Part shown: positions 9,200 to 17,778 of the stretch, one piece after another | How the letters are laid out: every line of letters begins with the position of its first letter | Position numbering within the stretch: position 1 is the first letter of the stretch | Origin: NORP240 sp038134485 | GTDB lineage: Bacteria; Pseudomonadota; Gammaproteobacteria; Pseudomonadales; Pseudohongiellaceae | Direction of reading: 5' to 3' | NCBI GenBank assembly: GCA_038134485.1 | Contig: JAYPVG010000003.1 | Span: 1-64,000 of the forward strand | Length of the DNA stretch: 64,000 nucleotides | Notes under the pieces: model-generated | What the model was told of the DNA's origin: nothing | What the model saw: only the letters and a program-made list of their open reading frames with translations | Databases searched by the model: none | Translations under genes and position numbers: made by a program

Positions 9200-9608
9200 T
9201 CGGCCGTTGCGTAGCAATGCTCAGCCGGGAAAATCCGAGCTGGCCGATACCATCCATGGCAGTCACAACTGATTGATGGGTGGCTTCCGCATCAGCAATC
9301 AGAATTATCGGGATTGATTTATCGTTCTGTGTAACCAACTCCAATCCCTGCATGAGCGTGTTGATTTCTGAATTTAACAGCGGTCGACCATTGATGGTGT
9401 AGGTACCGTTTCGGCTCACAGTAATTTCGATCTGATCTGGCAATGTTTCCGACGGAGAAGCGTCGGCTTCTGGCAAATTGACCATGAGCCTTGTTTCTCT
9501 GGAAAAAGTGGTCGTGACCATGAAAAAGATTAACAGCAAAAATACCACGTCGATTAAAGGCGTTATGTTTATAGTAAGATCGTCACGATTTTGACGCTTG
9601 AAATTCAC
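9144..9608 (-). CDS. exbD: ExbD/TolR-family biopolymer transport protein
   Basis: This 154-residue protein has one membrane anchor near the N-terminus carrying the conserved proton-pathway aspartate D20 (ITPLIDVVFLLLIFFM), then a periplasmic domain of about 110 residues. ExbD/TolR proteins couple proton flow to an energized partner at the outer membrane. No tonB or tolA is nearby. The position between comEC and msbA/lpxK matches the second exbBD pair of Pseudomonas, whose substrate is not settled. The start overlaps the exbB-like stop by 4 bp. Confidence 0.93.
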   Translation of the reverse strand: MNFKRQNRDDLTINITPLIDVVFLLLIFFMVTTTFSRETRLMVNLPEADASPSETLPDQIEITVSRNGTYTINGRPLLNSEINTLMQGLELVTQNDKSIPIILIADAEATHQSVVTAMDGIGQLGFSRLSIATQRPNESAENLDTQSQAIKVVE

Positions 9609-10232
9609 GAGTCACTCTCTTTGACTTTCACCGCCCGGTCTGTGTGCAGGGCATCAACCAGCTTGATGGATTCCTGTTCCAGGCTCAGCACCAAACTGTC
9701 AACTTTTCGAGTAAAGTAGCGATGAAACATAAACGTGGGGATCGCCACAGATAATCCAGCAGCAGTCGAAATCAGCGCTTCGGATATCCCTCCTGCGAGG
9801 GCATTCGCATTGCCTGTACCCTGCAGCATGATCTCACTGAAAACCCGAATCATACCTACTACCGTTCCCAACAATCCAAGCAGCGGCGTAATCGCGGCAA
9901 TGGTTCCGAGAGTGTTGAGGTAACGCTCCAGTTCGTGGACTACCTGCGCGGCTGCCTGTTCTATGCTTTCGATCATGGCAGCACGACCATACTTTGAATN
10001 NNNNNNNNNCCAATAACTGACCGAGTGGCGACGACAAACGCAGTTCGCGCAGTTTACTCGAGTCCAATTGATTGTTCTTTATCCAGGTCCAAACCTGTGC
10101 CAATACGTATCTCGGCGTAATGCGGGCCGCGCTGAGAGTCCAGAAGCGCTCTATAATGATGGCAATAGCAAGGACCGAGCAGAAAATAATGGGGATCATT
10201 AACCATCCACCGGCCCTGATTAATTCAATCAC
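9605..10232 (-). CDS. exbB: ExbB/TolQ/MotA-family proton channel protein, interrupted by assembly gap
   Basis: Two pieces make one gene. The 5' piece (10232 to 10010) encodes MIELIRAGGWLMIPIIFCSV... to SPLGQLL. The 3' piece (about 9999 to 9605) encodes SKYGRAAMIESIEQ... through the MotA/TolQ channel helices LGTIAAITPLLGLLGTVVGM and ALISTAAGLSVAIP. A run of 10 N lies between them, and the reading frame differs on the two sides. By analogy with the Pseudomonas homologue about six residues are missing here, so the true gap is probably near 15 bp and the gene intact (about 210 residues). It pairs with the overlapping exbD. Confidence 0.9.
10000..10009. other. assembly gap (10 N)
   Basis: Ten consecutive N lie within the exbB-like gene. 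The coding frame does not carry across a 10-base spacer, so the N count is a placeholder and not the real length. Confidence 0.99.
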
Positions 10233-10346
10233 TCGTGTTCTCCCAGACTCACACCCAGTACTTTACCATATTCTCATCAACTCCCCGATTCCTTGCGGGA
10301 AATCACACTGCTGAATTCAGTGCATTAAGATTTAGCATCTGAATCT

Positions 10347-12683
10347 CTATTCTTCTGGTTTCGACCAGTGCCAGTAGCGCTTGAACCGATCTCGGTAAAG
10401 ACGAATTTCGGGTTTTTCATTCAATTCCCTCAAGACGATACTGATCATGCCGTTCTCAGATGTCGACAGCTGGTTAGCCCCGATGCGGGATACGCGTTCC
10501 AGCACTCGAGTAGACGGATGACCAAACTGGTTTCGGTAGCCCGCTGAATGAATAACCAATTGCGGACGAACAGTTGCGAGAAAGTTGAGGTTCGATGACG
10601 TATTGCTGCCATGGTGAGCAGAGACAAGCACATCAATGTTCTCGCCATGTTTGAATTCGCTTATCAGCCTTCGCTCGATTGAAGCATCGATATCGCCCGG
10701 CAGTAAAACTTGAAATTCACCTGCTGAAATCAGCAGCACACACGAAGCATTGTTGCCGCTGTATTCACTTTCCACCGGCGGATGCACAAAACGAAAGTCA
10801 ATCCCGTCCCATTGCCAGGCAATGTGTCGCGCGCACTTTTCCGCAGGTTCAGATAACGCAGGGAGTTCTTCTCCTATCAAGAGTCGATCAATCGGCATAT
10901 TCTCAAGCAACCCGGCGACTCCGCCCGCATGATCATTATCAGCATGACTTGCTACCAGCACTTGAACCCTCTTGATGCCCAGTCGGCGAAGTACTGGCGC
11001 GACAATCGCAGTACCGCTGTCAAATCCGCTACTGAATCGGGGACCAGAATCATATACCAGGGCATGATTTGCTGTGCGCACGATAACTGCGAGACCCTGT
11101 CCCACATCGAGAACATGGATTGCCATAGCACCCTCGCCTTCAGGCCTGGGGATAAAAGAAAATAAAGGCGACAACAATAGCAATCCCAGCACTCGACTGT
11201 TCGCGATACCAGGAAGTAACAAGAGCAGGCATCCAAAAGCAGCGAACAACAGCATATCAGCTGACAATTGATTGCTGCACCAAGTCGTACCAAATTCAGG
11301 TAACGTTGCTAGCTGCTCAAGCAGGTAATAAAGCCAACCGAAAATCCTATCCGCCAATTCAAAGAGCTGGCGACTGACAAAGAATGATATCGGCGAGAAT
11401 GCCGCAGCAAGGAGGCTCAACGGCACTACAAGCCAACTCACAACGGGTATCGCTACCAAATTCGCCGCGGGTGCCAGCAGCGACACTTGACCTTGCCAGT
11501 AGCCAAGAGGAACCATCAGGCCAACAAAGACAGCAAGTTGTGGTGCCAGTAATCTCTGCAGCCGGTTGCCGATCGAATTATCGACCTGCTTTGAGACATA
11601 CCTCCTGTGCGTCAGTAGCAGAGAGGCAACTGCAGCAAAGGATAACCAGAACCCTGATCCAGTAGCTGCCATAGGATCCCACAGCAGCACCAGCAACATG
11701 GCGAGAAAAAACGAAAACCAGCTGTTCCCGTTTACCGCCAGCATCCTGGCAGCAACAAAAATTACGACCATGATGACGGCACGCTGAGTTGGTAACGCGA
11801 AGTCCGCCATTGCCGCATAAAATAGTGCACCGCCAATCGCAGCTAAAGCACCGGCTTGCTGCGAAGGAAGCATATCGCTCAATTGGGCGCTAAATCGCCA
11901 GACGCCTGAAACAAGACAGGCGAACAGCAATGCCACCAGAGCAATATGCAAGCCAGAAATGACGACCAGATGATTGGTTCCCGTATCGCTGAATACATTC
12001 CATTGAGAATCATCGAGTAGGTTTCGATCACCAAGGGTAAGTGCTAGCAAAACTGACTGAAAAGGCAGTCCGGAAGTAATAGCCAGCAATTTCTCCCTGA
12101 ATGCTGCCCGGACTCCCAGCAAGGTCGTCGAAGTCTCAGCTATTAGCCCGTTGGAGTCACTGCTCCTCACGTATCCGCGGGCAGATATGCCTTGCTGAAA
12201 TAACCAGCCTTCATAATCGAAGGTGCCAGGATTAGCTGAGCCGTGGATTCGCTGAAGTCTAACCACCAATTTCCAGCGCTGGCCTGCTTTGAATGCCAAG
12301 TCATCATACGTATTCAGTAATACCTTACGATGGCTAAACTCATCCTGCGCATGTTCAATGTAAAAGTGAAAACTCTGTCCAACAGAGCGTTGCTCGGGGA
12401 TGGAAGCGACGTATCCCTCGACATACAGATCTCGCCCTTCTAATCTCAAGGGAATTTGTTGTTCAAGCTTCTGTTCGCCATGGTAGAGATGCCAGCTGCT
12501 TCCCGTCAGCAGAAAACCCATCAGAATCAGCGCTTCGCCCCAATTGGTTCGAATCCGAGTCAGTCCTGCCCCTGTGCAAAAAAATAAAAGGCTCAACGAG
12601 GCGATCGACCACCAGGGAAGCAGGTCCGGCCAGAACCCTACCCAGATTATGCCTGCGGCAATCGCGAACATCCTTGTGCGCAT
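10347..12683 (-). CDS. comEC: ComEC/Rec2-family DNA internalization protein
   Basis: ComEC is the inner-membrane channel that carries single-stranded DNA into the cytoplasm during natural transformation. The 778-residue protein has N-terminal membrane segments, a soluble OB-like domain, the polytopic Competence domain (including LTLGDRNLLDDSQWNVFSDTG and NHLVVISGLHIALVA) and a C-terminal metallo-beta-lactamase-like domain. That domain has HVLDVGQGLAVIV, ASHADNDHAGG and SAHHGSNTSS. All metal-binding motifs look intact, so it is not a degenerate copy. It lies upstream of exbB in the same direction, as in Pseudomonas. No other competence gene is in the window. Confidence 0.95.
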   Translation of the reverse strand: MRTRMFAIAAGIIWVGFWPDLLPWWSIASLSLLFFCTGAGLTRIRTNWGEALILMGFLLTGSSWHLYHGEQKLEQQIPLRLEGRDLYVEGYVASIPEQRSVGQSFHFYIEHAQDEFSHRKVLLNTYDDLAFKAGQRWKLVVRLQRIHGSANPGTFDYEGWLFQQGISARGYVRSSDSNGLIAETSTTLLGVRAAFREKLLAITSGLPFQSVLLALTLGDRNLLDDSQWNVFSDTGTNHLVVISGLHIALVALLFACLVSGVWRFSAQLSDMLPSQQAGALAAIGGALFYAAMADFALPTQRAVIMVVIFVAARMLAVNGNSWFSFFLAMLLVLLWDPMAATGSGFWLSFAAVASLLLTHRRYVSKQVDNSIGNRLQRLLAPQLAVFVGLMVPLGYWQGQVSLLAPAANLVAIPVVSWLVVPLSLLAAAFSPISFFVSRQLFELADRIFGWLYYLLEQLATLPEFGTTWCSNQLSADMLLFAAFGCLLLLLPGIANSRVLGLLLLSPLFSFIPRPEGEGAMAIHVLDVGQGLAVIVRTANHALVYDSGPRFSSGFDSGTAIVAPVLRRLGIKRVQVLVASHADNDHAGGVAGLLENMPIDRLLIGEELPALSEPAEKCARHIAWQWDGIDFRFVHPPVESEYSGNNASCVLLISAGEFQVLLPGDIDASIERRLISEFKHGENIDVLVSAHHGSNTSSNLNFLATVRPQLVIHSAGYRNQFGHPSTRVLERVSRIGANQLSTSENGMISIVLRELNEKPEIRLYRDRFKRYWHWSKPEE

Positions 12684-12821
12684 TGAACCGACCCGATTGA
12701 GGGGTTAATTCTTGAAGATACTAGAAGTCGGATCCTGATTTAGCCAGAATCGAGAAGTTATTTACACTGCTCGCAGACCGAATAGCACCGATTACCATCC
12801 AAAATAATCGCCTATGGCAAT

Positions 12822-14084
12822 TTATTCAGTTCGCAGCGCCTCAGCTGGCTGCACCGCTGCGGCCCGATTCGCCGGATAGAAGGTGGCAAGAATTGACAAC
12901 AACATAACACCGGCTGAAATACCGATTATGTCAGACAGCTTTATTTCCGAAGGCAGGAAATCTATCGGGTAGACTTCCGCATTGAGTAACTGCACCCCGA
13001 GGACTGACTGGATCAGGTCAGCAAAATCACCTATCCCCAAGGCAGCCAAAATACCGAGCAAAACTCCTATCAAAGTGCCAATTGCGCCAACCATAAATCC
13101 CTGCAGCATGAAAATATTGCGCACAGTCTCAGGGCTAGCTCCCATGGTCCGCAAGATAGCTATATCCGGCTTTTTGTCGCGCACCACCATTATCAGACTG
13201 ACCACTAAATTGAATGCAGCCACTGCCACCAGAAGCCATAGCATCAGTGCCACAATGGTTCTGGAAAATAGAATATTCTCATAAATGCTACCGAACATTT
13301 GGGACCAGCTGGTGAGACGCACTCCCGCGGGTACTAGCGTTTGCAATTCCGCCCTTACCTGGTCAGCGGTCAGTACGTCATTCAAACGCACACGCAATCC
13401 GGTGTAAGCATTGCGCATCTTAAACAATGCTCTAGCCGCTTCGATATTAATAATCGCAAGCTCGCTATCCAGCTCTAATGTTCCTACTCTGAATATTCCG
13501 ACAACATCGAAGGCCCGATACGAAGGCAAAGGCGTTAATGGGTTTATATTTACTGTCAGCGAAAAAAGATCCAATCTGTCTCCAACAGATACACCCAAAT
13601 TCTCTGCCAGGGACTGTCCAAGAATCACCCCCCAGCGCTGCGATGACAGATCGGTCACTGAGCCGGCAACCATGAATTGCTCCAGGACTGAGATAGACTG
13701 CTCTAGCTCGGGATCAATTCCGTTAACCAGAACACCTTTATTAAAATTCTCAGTAGAGACGATGCCTGTCTGCTCGATTAGAGGTGCAACTGCCTGCACA
13801 TCGGACCGCTCAATCACAAGACTTTCCAGTTCTTGCCACTGCTGTAAGCTAAAGCTCTCTTCGGTAGAAAGTGTGATATGCGGCACTATCCCTAGGATAT
13901 TTTCCCTGACCTCTCGATCAAAGCCGTTCATGACCGATAGGACTGTTATCAGTATCGTAACACCCAGCGAAAGTCCGAATATCGAAACTGCGGACATGAA
14001 CGCAACCAGCTGACTCCTTCGGCCAACCTTTATGTAACGGGTCGCGATATAGCGAGCAAACCAGAAGGATCCGCGATCACTCAT
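12822..14084 (-). CDS. lolE: lipoprotein-releasing ABC transporter permease (LolE-like)
   Basis: This is one of the two permeases of the LolCDE complex, which extracts outer-membrane lipoproteins from the inner membrane and passes them to LolA. It has an N-terminal helix (about 30-50), a large periplasmic domain and three C-terminal helices ending in a FtsX-like segment, ATFYPANRAAAVQPAEALRTE. The frame is open to 14150, but the ATG at 14084 (MSDRGSFWFARYIA) gives the usual 420-residue protein and overlaps the lolD stop by 8 bp. It is named lolE because it is distal to lolD, the C-D-E order of E. coli. The C/E assignment of the two paralogues is otherwise inferred. Confidence 0.92.
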   Translation of the reverse strand: MSDRGSFWFARYIATRYIKVGRRSQLVAFMSAVSIFGLSLGVTILITVLSVMNGFDREVRENILGIVPHITLSTEESFSLQQWQELESLVIERSDVQAVAPLIEQTGIVSTENFNKGVLVNGIDPELEQSISVLEQFMVAGSVTDLSSQRWGVILGQSLAENLGVSVGDRLDLFSLTVNINPLTPLPSYRAFDVVGIFRVGTLELDSELAIINIEAARALFKMRNAYTGLRVRLNDVLTADQVRAELQTLVPAGVRLTSWSQMFGSIYENILFSRTIVALMLWLLVAVAAFNLVVSLIMVVRDKKPDIAILRTMGASPETVRNIFMLQGFMVGAIGTLIGVLLGILAALGIGDFADLIQSVLGVQLLNAEVYPIDFLPSEIKLSDIIGISAGVMLLSILATFYPANRAAAVQPAEALRTE

Positions 14085-14793
14085 GATTTCGCAATTCTCC
14101 GTCCAACAATAGTAGTCTGCGGTCCATTGCAGAGGCCAGCTCTTCATCATGAGTTACAACGACGAAACAAGTCGCGAAAATTTTGTTTAGTTCCAACATC
14201 AGGTTTTGCACTTCTCTGGCAGTGTGGCGATCCAGATTTCCAGTCGGCTCGTCGAGCAGAACACACTTTGGGTCAGTAACGAGAGCTCGTGCGATTGCAA
14301 CTCGCTGCCTCTCCCCACCTGAAAGCTCACTCGGCTTGTGCTCAAGACGATCAGCAAGCCCAACCTTTTGTAGCATTTCCTTCGCACGCGACTGAGCTTG
14401 CTGCACATTTACTCGAGCTATCAATAGCGGCATGGCAACGTTTTCGAGCGCACTAAATTCACCGAGCAAGTGGTGAAACTGATACACAAAACCAAGGTAT
14501 TGATTTCTGAGCTCGCCCCGCTCGGTTTCGCTCAGCTTGGCGGCGTTTCGTCCAGCAACAACTACGTCTCCTGAAGTCGGCGTATCAAGTCCGCCGAGCA
14601 GATTCAGCAAGGTGGTTTTGCCAGACCCGGAACTCCCTACAATGGCGATGCGCTCTCCAGGGAATACTCGCAGATTAACATCGGCGAGAACCTCTATCTC
14701 GCGCGGACCTTCCCTGTAGACTTTTCTAAGGTGAATGCACTCCAAAACCGGCAACGCCGGCGCTTGACGATCCCCTGTTTCAGATTCCGACAC
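14077..14793 (-). CDS. lolD: lipoprotein-releasing ABC transporter ATPase
   Basis: LolD is the ATPase of LolCDE. The 238-residue protein has Walker A GSSGSGKTTLLNLLGG, a Q-loop in the YQFHHLL segment, signature LSGGERQR, Walker B CVLLDEPTGNLD and an H-loop histidine in VVTHDEEL. The start lies one base from the lolC stop and the stop overlaps lolE, so the three genes are one coupled operon. Confidence 0.97.
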   Translation of the reverse strand: MSESETGDRQAPALPVLECIHLRKVYREGPREIEVLADVNLRVFPGERIAIVGSSGSGKTTLLNLLGGLDTPTSGDVVVAGRNAAKLSETERGELRNQYLGFVYQFHHLLGEFSALENVAMPLLIARVNVQQAQSRAKEMLQKVGLADRLEHKPSELSGGERQRVAIARALVTDPKCVLLDEPTGNLDRHTAREVQNLMLELNKIFATCFVVVTHDEELASAMDRRLLLLDGELRNHE

Positions 14794-16029
14794 CTATTCG
14801 TACCTCAATAACTCAGCCGGCTGCACCCTGGCGGCGCGGTAAGCAGGATAGAGTGTCGCCAGAAAACTGATAAGCAATGCCGCTGCTGCGATTATCAGTA
14901 CATCGCTCCATATAACTTCCGCTCGTAGATACGAGATCATATAAAGTCGTTCCGGCGCCAATATAGTGTTGATCAAATTTTCAAAACCAGCGGCTATTCC
15001 AGTCAAATTAAGGGCAGCCAATACGCCGACAACAGTTCCGATGATTACTCCCAACAAGCCGGCTAGACTTCCTTGAACTATGAAAATACCCATAATTGCA
15101 GCCTTGCTGGCTCCCATCGTCCTCAAAATCGCAATATCAGCTCCTTTATCCGCCACGACCATGACGAGGGTTGACACGATATTCACGGCACCAATCAGGA
15201 CTATCATCAGTAACATGAACCCCGTAAGCATTTTTTCCATACGCAATGCATCAAACAAGTTCCGTTGACTTTCATTCCACGGAATTACGCGCACCTGATC
15301 CTCTAGCCCAAGATTTAAAGATGCACGCTCGACTATCGCGGCTGCGTCAAAGACATCCTCTACCTTGACTCGCAACTGCACACGCTGATCGCCGAATAGT
15401 CCCCTGGCCTGTTCGAGCTGCACCAAGGCGACGCTTTCATTGCCATAAAAACCAAAATCTGCCGCCCCGAGAACAGAGAACCCCTTTGCATCATCGAGGG
15501 ATCTGCGTAGCAAGCTGCGCAAGGGCGTTACACTTACACTTTGGTTGCTAAAAATTCCCAGATCCCTTGCCAATCGCGAACCCAGAATCATGCCGTTATC
15601 TGCATTCTCGAGCTGGGTCATCAACTGCCCCAATGAAGCACTGACCCCGTCCAGGACTGCGAGCTCAGATGCGGCGTCGATACCGCGGAGGCTGACAAAT
15701 CGATCTCGCCCCTGGTGTCTGACCCAGGCTTCACCTTGCAGGAAAGGGGCTACCGACTCGATACCTGTCTGACTGGCGTACAACCCAGCCAGTTCCTGCC
15801 AAGAACCCGCGTCGCCGGCAATTTCGATAAGCGCGTGAGGAACAGATTTGAGAGTTTCGCTTCGCATAACAGTCGTCGAACCATTAATAACTGACAGCAC
15901 CACGATCATGGCCAGAACACCCAGTGTTATGCCCAGCATCGAGATGACGGACACAAACGACACGAAAACGTTGCGTTTCCTTGTTCTGGTGTAGCGGAGC
16001 CCAATGTAGAGAGATACCGGTTTGAGCAT
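14794..16029 (-). CDS. lolC: lipoprotein-releasing ABC transporter permease (LolC-like)
   Basis: This is the second LolCDE permease, 411 residues. It has an N-terminal helix (about 23-45), a periplasmic core, and three C-terminal helices that end with ATLYPAYRAARVQPAELLRYE. It resembles LolE throughout but has a distinct periplasmic region, so the pair are paralogues and not a recent duplication. It starts lolCDE. Only 47 bp separate it from the upstream serine recombinase on the same strand, so the two could share a transcript. Confidence 0.93.
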   Translation of the reverse strand: MLKPVSLYIGLRYTRTRKRNVFVSFVSVISMLGITLGVLAMIVVLSVINGSTTVMRSETLKSVPHALIEIAGDAGSWQELAGLYASQTGIESVAPFLQGEAWVRHQGRDRFVSLRGIDAASELAVLDGVSASLGQLMTQLENADNGMILGSRLARDLGIFSNQSVSVTPLRSLLRRSLDDAKGFSVLGAADFGFYGNESVALVQLEQARGLFGDQRVQLRVKVEDVFDAAAIVERASLNLGLEDQVRVIPWNESQRNLFDALRMEKMLTGFMLLMIVLIGAVNIVSTLVMVVADKGADIAILRTMGASKAAIMGIFIVQGSLAGLLGVIIGTVVGVLAALNLTGIAAGFENLINTILAPERLYMISYLRAEVIWSDVLIIAAAALLISFLATLYPAYRAARVQPAELLRYE

Positions 16030-16076
16030 GGCAAAATGACCGGTCTGCTTTAGAAGTATAGTAATAAATCAGTTCG

Positions 16077-16757
16077 CTATGGCTGACTAGCGTGTCTCTG
16101 CAACAGGCGCTGCACGGTTTTAAAGCTTACTGGCGCCATCGGAGTACTCACTGCCTTGGATATCGCACGTAACGACTTCCCTTCTGTCTTGAGTTGAACA
16201 ATTCGTCTCAAGACGCGCTGCTCGACGGGATTTTCGATCAGGCTTCCATTTTCATGAATCATATAACCGAAGGGACGACTACCACCAAGGTATCGCCCCC
16301 TGGAGCGCTGCTTGTTCTTGACTCGCTTTACACGCTCCACTGATTTGCGCTTTTCCAGCCCCGAAAGCATACGCGCGACGTGTCCGAAATTGACCAGGAA
16401 CTCGGCAGTGGTTACATCACCACCCAACTGCGCAATATGCAGACCAATGCCTCGCTGTATGAATGCGTCGATAGTTAACGCGGCGTCTTCAGTGGAACTG
16501 AAGATTCGCTCCAGACCATTGGTGACGACAATATCACCTGGCTTGAGTAACTCCAGCAACCTCGAGGCGTTTGTACGGCGGGCAAAATCTATATGCCAAC
16601 TGATGTCCAGATCCACAAATGAATCCGAGAGCAGCCATTGCCGTTCAAGGCAATAAGTGCTGATTGCAAGACGCTCTGTTTCAGAGAGAGACTCGAGGGC
16701 TTCCGAACCCTCTTCCTGTTCAAGTTCGGAGAATCTGCAATAGGAATAGACTGTCAT
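16077..16757 (-). CDS. stand-alone serine recombinase (resolvase/invertase family)
   Basis: The 226-residue protein has an N-terminal resolvase catalytic fold and a C-terminal Recombinase-type helical domain. R8 and S10 (YCRFS) fall exactly where the catalytic arginine and nucleophile serine of gamma-delta resolvase lie. E83-R84 matches the DR of the DRLGR motif, but the next catalytic arginine is replaced by S87 (ERIFSS). The conserved E-R pair of the long helix is present as SVERVK. The region 155-215 (GGSRPFGYMIHENGSLIENP and LRAISKAVS) is the DNA-binding part. No transposase or phage genes are nearby. It may be a chromosomal regulator or domesticated recombinase; the target is unknown. 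Confidence 0.85.
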   Translation of the reverse strand: MTVYSYCRFSELEQEEGSEALESLSETERLAISTYCLERQWLLSDSFVDLDISWHIDFARRTNASRLLELLKPGDIVVTNGLERIFSSTEDAALTIDAFIQRGIGLHIAQLGGDVTTAEFLVNFGHVARMLSGLEKRKSVERVKRVKNKQRSRGRYLGGSRPFGYMIHENGSLIENPVEQRVLRRIVQLKTEGKSLRAISKAVSTPMAPVSFKTVQRLLQRHASQP

Positions 16758-16956
16758 TTATTAACTCAACCAGGACTCGCGCTATATCAGAGTGCTTTTA
16801 ACACCCTGTTTTCATTAGTAAATTTCGATCAACAGACCGACGTTGTACCGTGTGTCTCTGCGAGGACGAAGCCACGGGGCCCAAAATTTAAACGCATTTG
16901 TTTTTGATAATCAAGACCCACTTGAAGCTGCGCCGACAAAGCACCTCACCAGACTC

Positions 16957-16996
16957 ATAAAAATGACGCATCTCTTTGTTTTACCGTCATTTTTAT
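16957..16996. repeat. 12-bp perfect inverted repeat, terminator-like or binding site
   Basis: ATAAAAATGACG at 16957-16968 is repeated as its exact reverse complement at 16985-16996 across a 16-nt loop. The outer A/T-run gives a T-tract on both strands, so it could act as a bidirectional intrinsic terminator. There is no obvious gene whose 3' end it would serve. It lies 200 bp upstream of the recombinase start, so a recombinase or regulator binding site is the alternative. Confidence 0.6.
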
Positions 16997-17007
16997 AAAG
17001 ACGGGTA

Positions 17008-17036
17008 TTGAGTGCAAAGTGCTTTACTGATACACT
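17008..17036 (+). promoter_or_regulatory. candidate sigma-70 promoter for rne leader
   Basis: TTGAGT (17008-17013) and TACACT (17031-17036) are separated by 17 bp. A TG dinucleotide one base before the -10 box makes it an extended -10 element. A start near 17043 would give an rne leader of about 735 nt. It is read from sequence only, and other promoters nearer to rne are possible. Confidence 0.45.
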
Positions 17037-17039
17037 CGG

Positions 17040-17069
17040 CGCTGTTGGAGTTACTGGACACCAACAGCG
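17040..17069 (+). repeat. 9-bp perfect inverted repeat at predicted rne transcript start
   Basis: CGCTGTTGG (17040-17048) and CCAACAGCG (17061-17069) are exact reverse complements with a 12-nt loop. If the candidate promoter just upstream is used, this hairpin would form at or near the 5' end of the rne mRNA, where it could protect against RNase E entry. An operator is also possible. Confidence 0.5.
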
Positions 17070-17215
17070 TCGGTTCAGTTGCGGCCGCATTAACGGATAT
17101 GAAATCGCCAGCAAAAGCAGGCTGGCGAACTACAGCAATACCTCACAACATTGACGGATTGCTGTAATGCCGAACCAAAAAGTTATAGCAGTAAGTTTTA
17201 TTTTAATTAATCGTC

Positions 17216-17232
17216 GCCGCTAAATCGGCGGC
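17216..17232 (+). other. GC-rich hairpin in rne leader
   Basis: GCCGC (17216-17220) and GCGGC (17228-17232) can pair across a 7-nt loop. It is one of several hairpins in the leader. A relation to the rne5 autoregulatory element of enterobacteria is only a guess. Confidence 0.35.
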
Positions 17233-17778
17233 AGGTTTAAAAATCCAGGCAGATATCAGGATTTCAGATTAGCGGGCTCGGGGTATAGGATCGAAACGCT
17301 ACCCGGACCCAAAAGACAAGGTAAAAGTAAAGGTTAAGGTATAGAAAGAAGTGGTACAGAGAAGGGCTCGTTACCCTGACTCATTCTGAATAATCTAGGA
17401 ACAGGCCAAGGGCCGCCTACTTTCAGTTCATAGCAGGTAACGAATAGCCGCTTCAAGAGCAAATATAGAGTCTCTGAAGATCACTCAACATGGTATTCAG
17501 TTGAAATAGCAGGAAATCGACAATCATCTCAAGTAATTACAGTATGAAAGGTGCAAAGCGCCTGAAAACATTTTGCTTGAACTGACTCCCGACCATCCCG
17601 CGAATACTAGAATCTATTTCTTCAAGCTCACCATTTAGATAGCGAGGCTTCTGCCTGCATCTGTACAAGCCTTATCGATTCCCTTGCGTTACGCCGCGTA
17701 GCCGCCATGGCATCTGCGACGCATACGCTAATCCCCTCCTGGTATCTCTCCCTGGCACAAAAGGTCTAAAGAGATACT

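Larger units (their letters stand above)
16758..17778. other. 1 kb leader region between recombinase and rne
   Basis: No convincing gene is visible in these 1,021 bp between the divergent recombinase and rne starts. It holds a 12-bp perfect inverted repeat (16957-16996), a candidate extended -10 promoter (17008-17036), a 9-bp perfect inverted repeat at the predicted transcript start (17040-17069) and a GC-rich hairpin (17216-17232). A long structured leader fits rne, which in enterobacteria has a 5' untranslated region of several hundred nucleotides used for autoregulation. Confidence 0.75.

Noticed and set aside
13411..14013. Plus-strand open frame (200 codons) opposite lolE
   Set aside because: Shadow of the lolE coding strand; serine-rich without any motif.
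16911..17114. Small minus-strand open frame of 67 codons in the rne leader
   Set aside because: It runs across the two perfect inverted repeats and the candidate promoter, and its composition is not protein-like.
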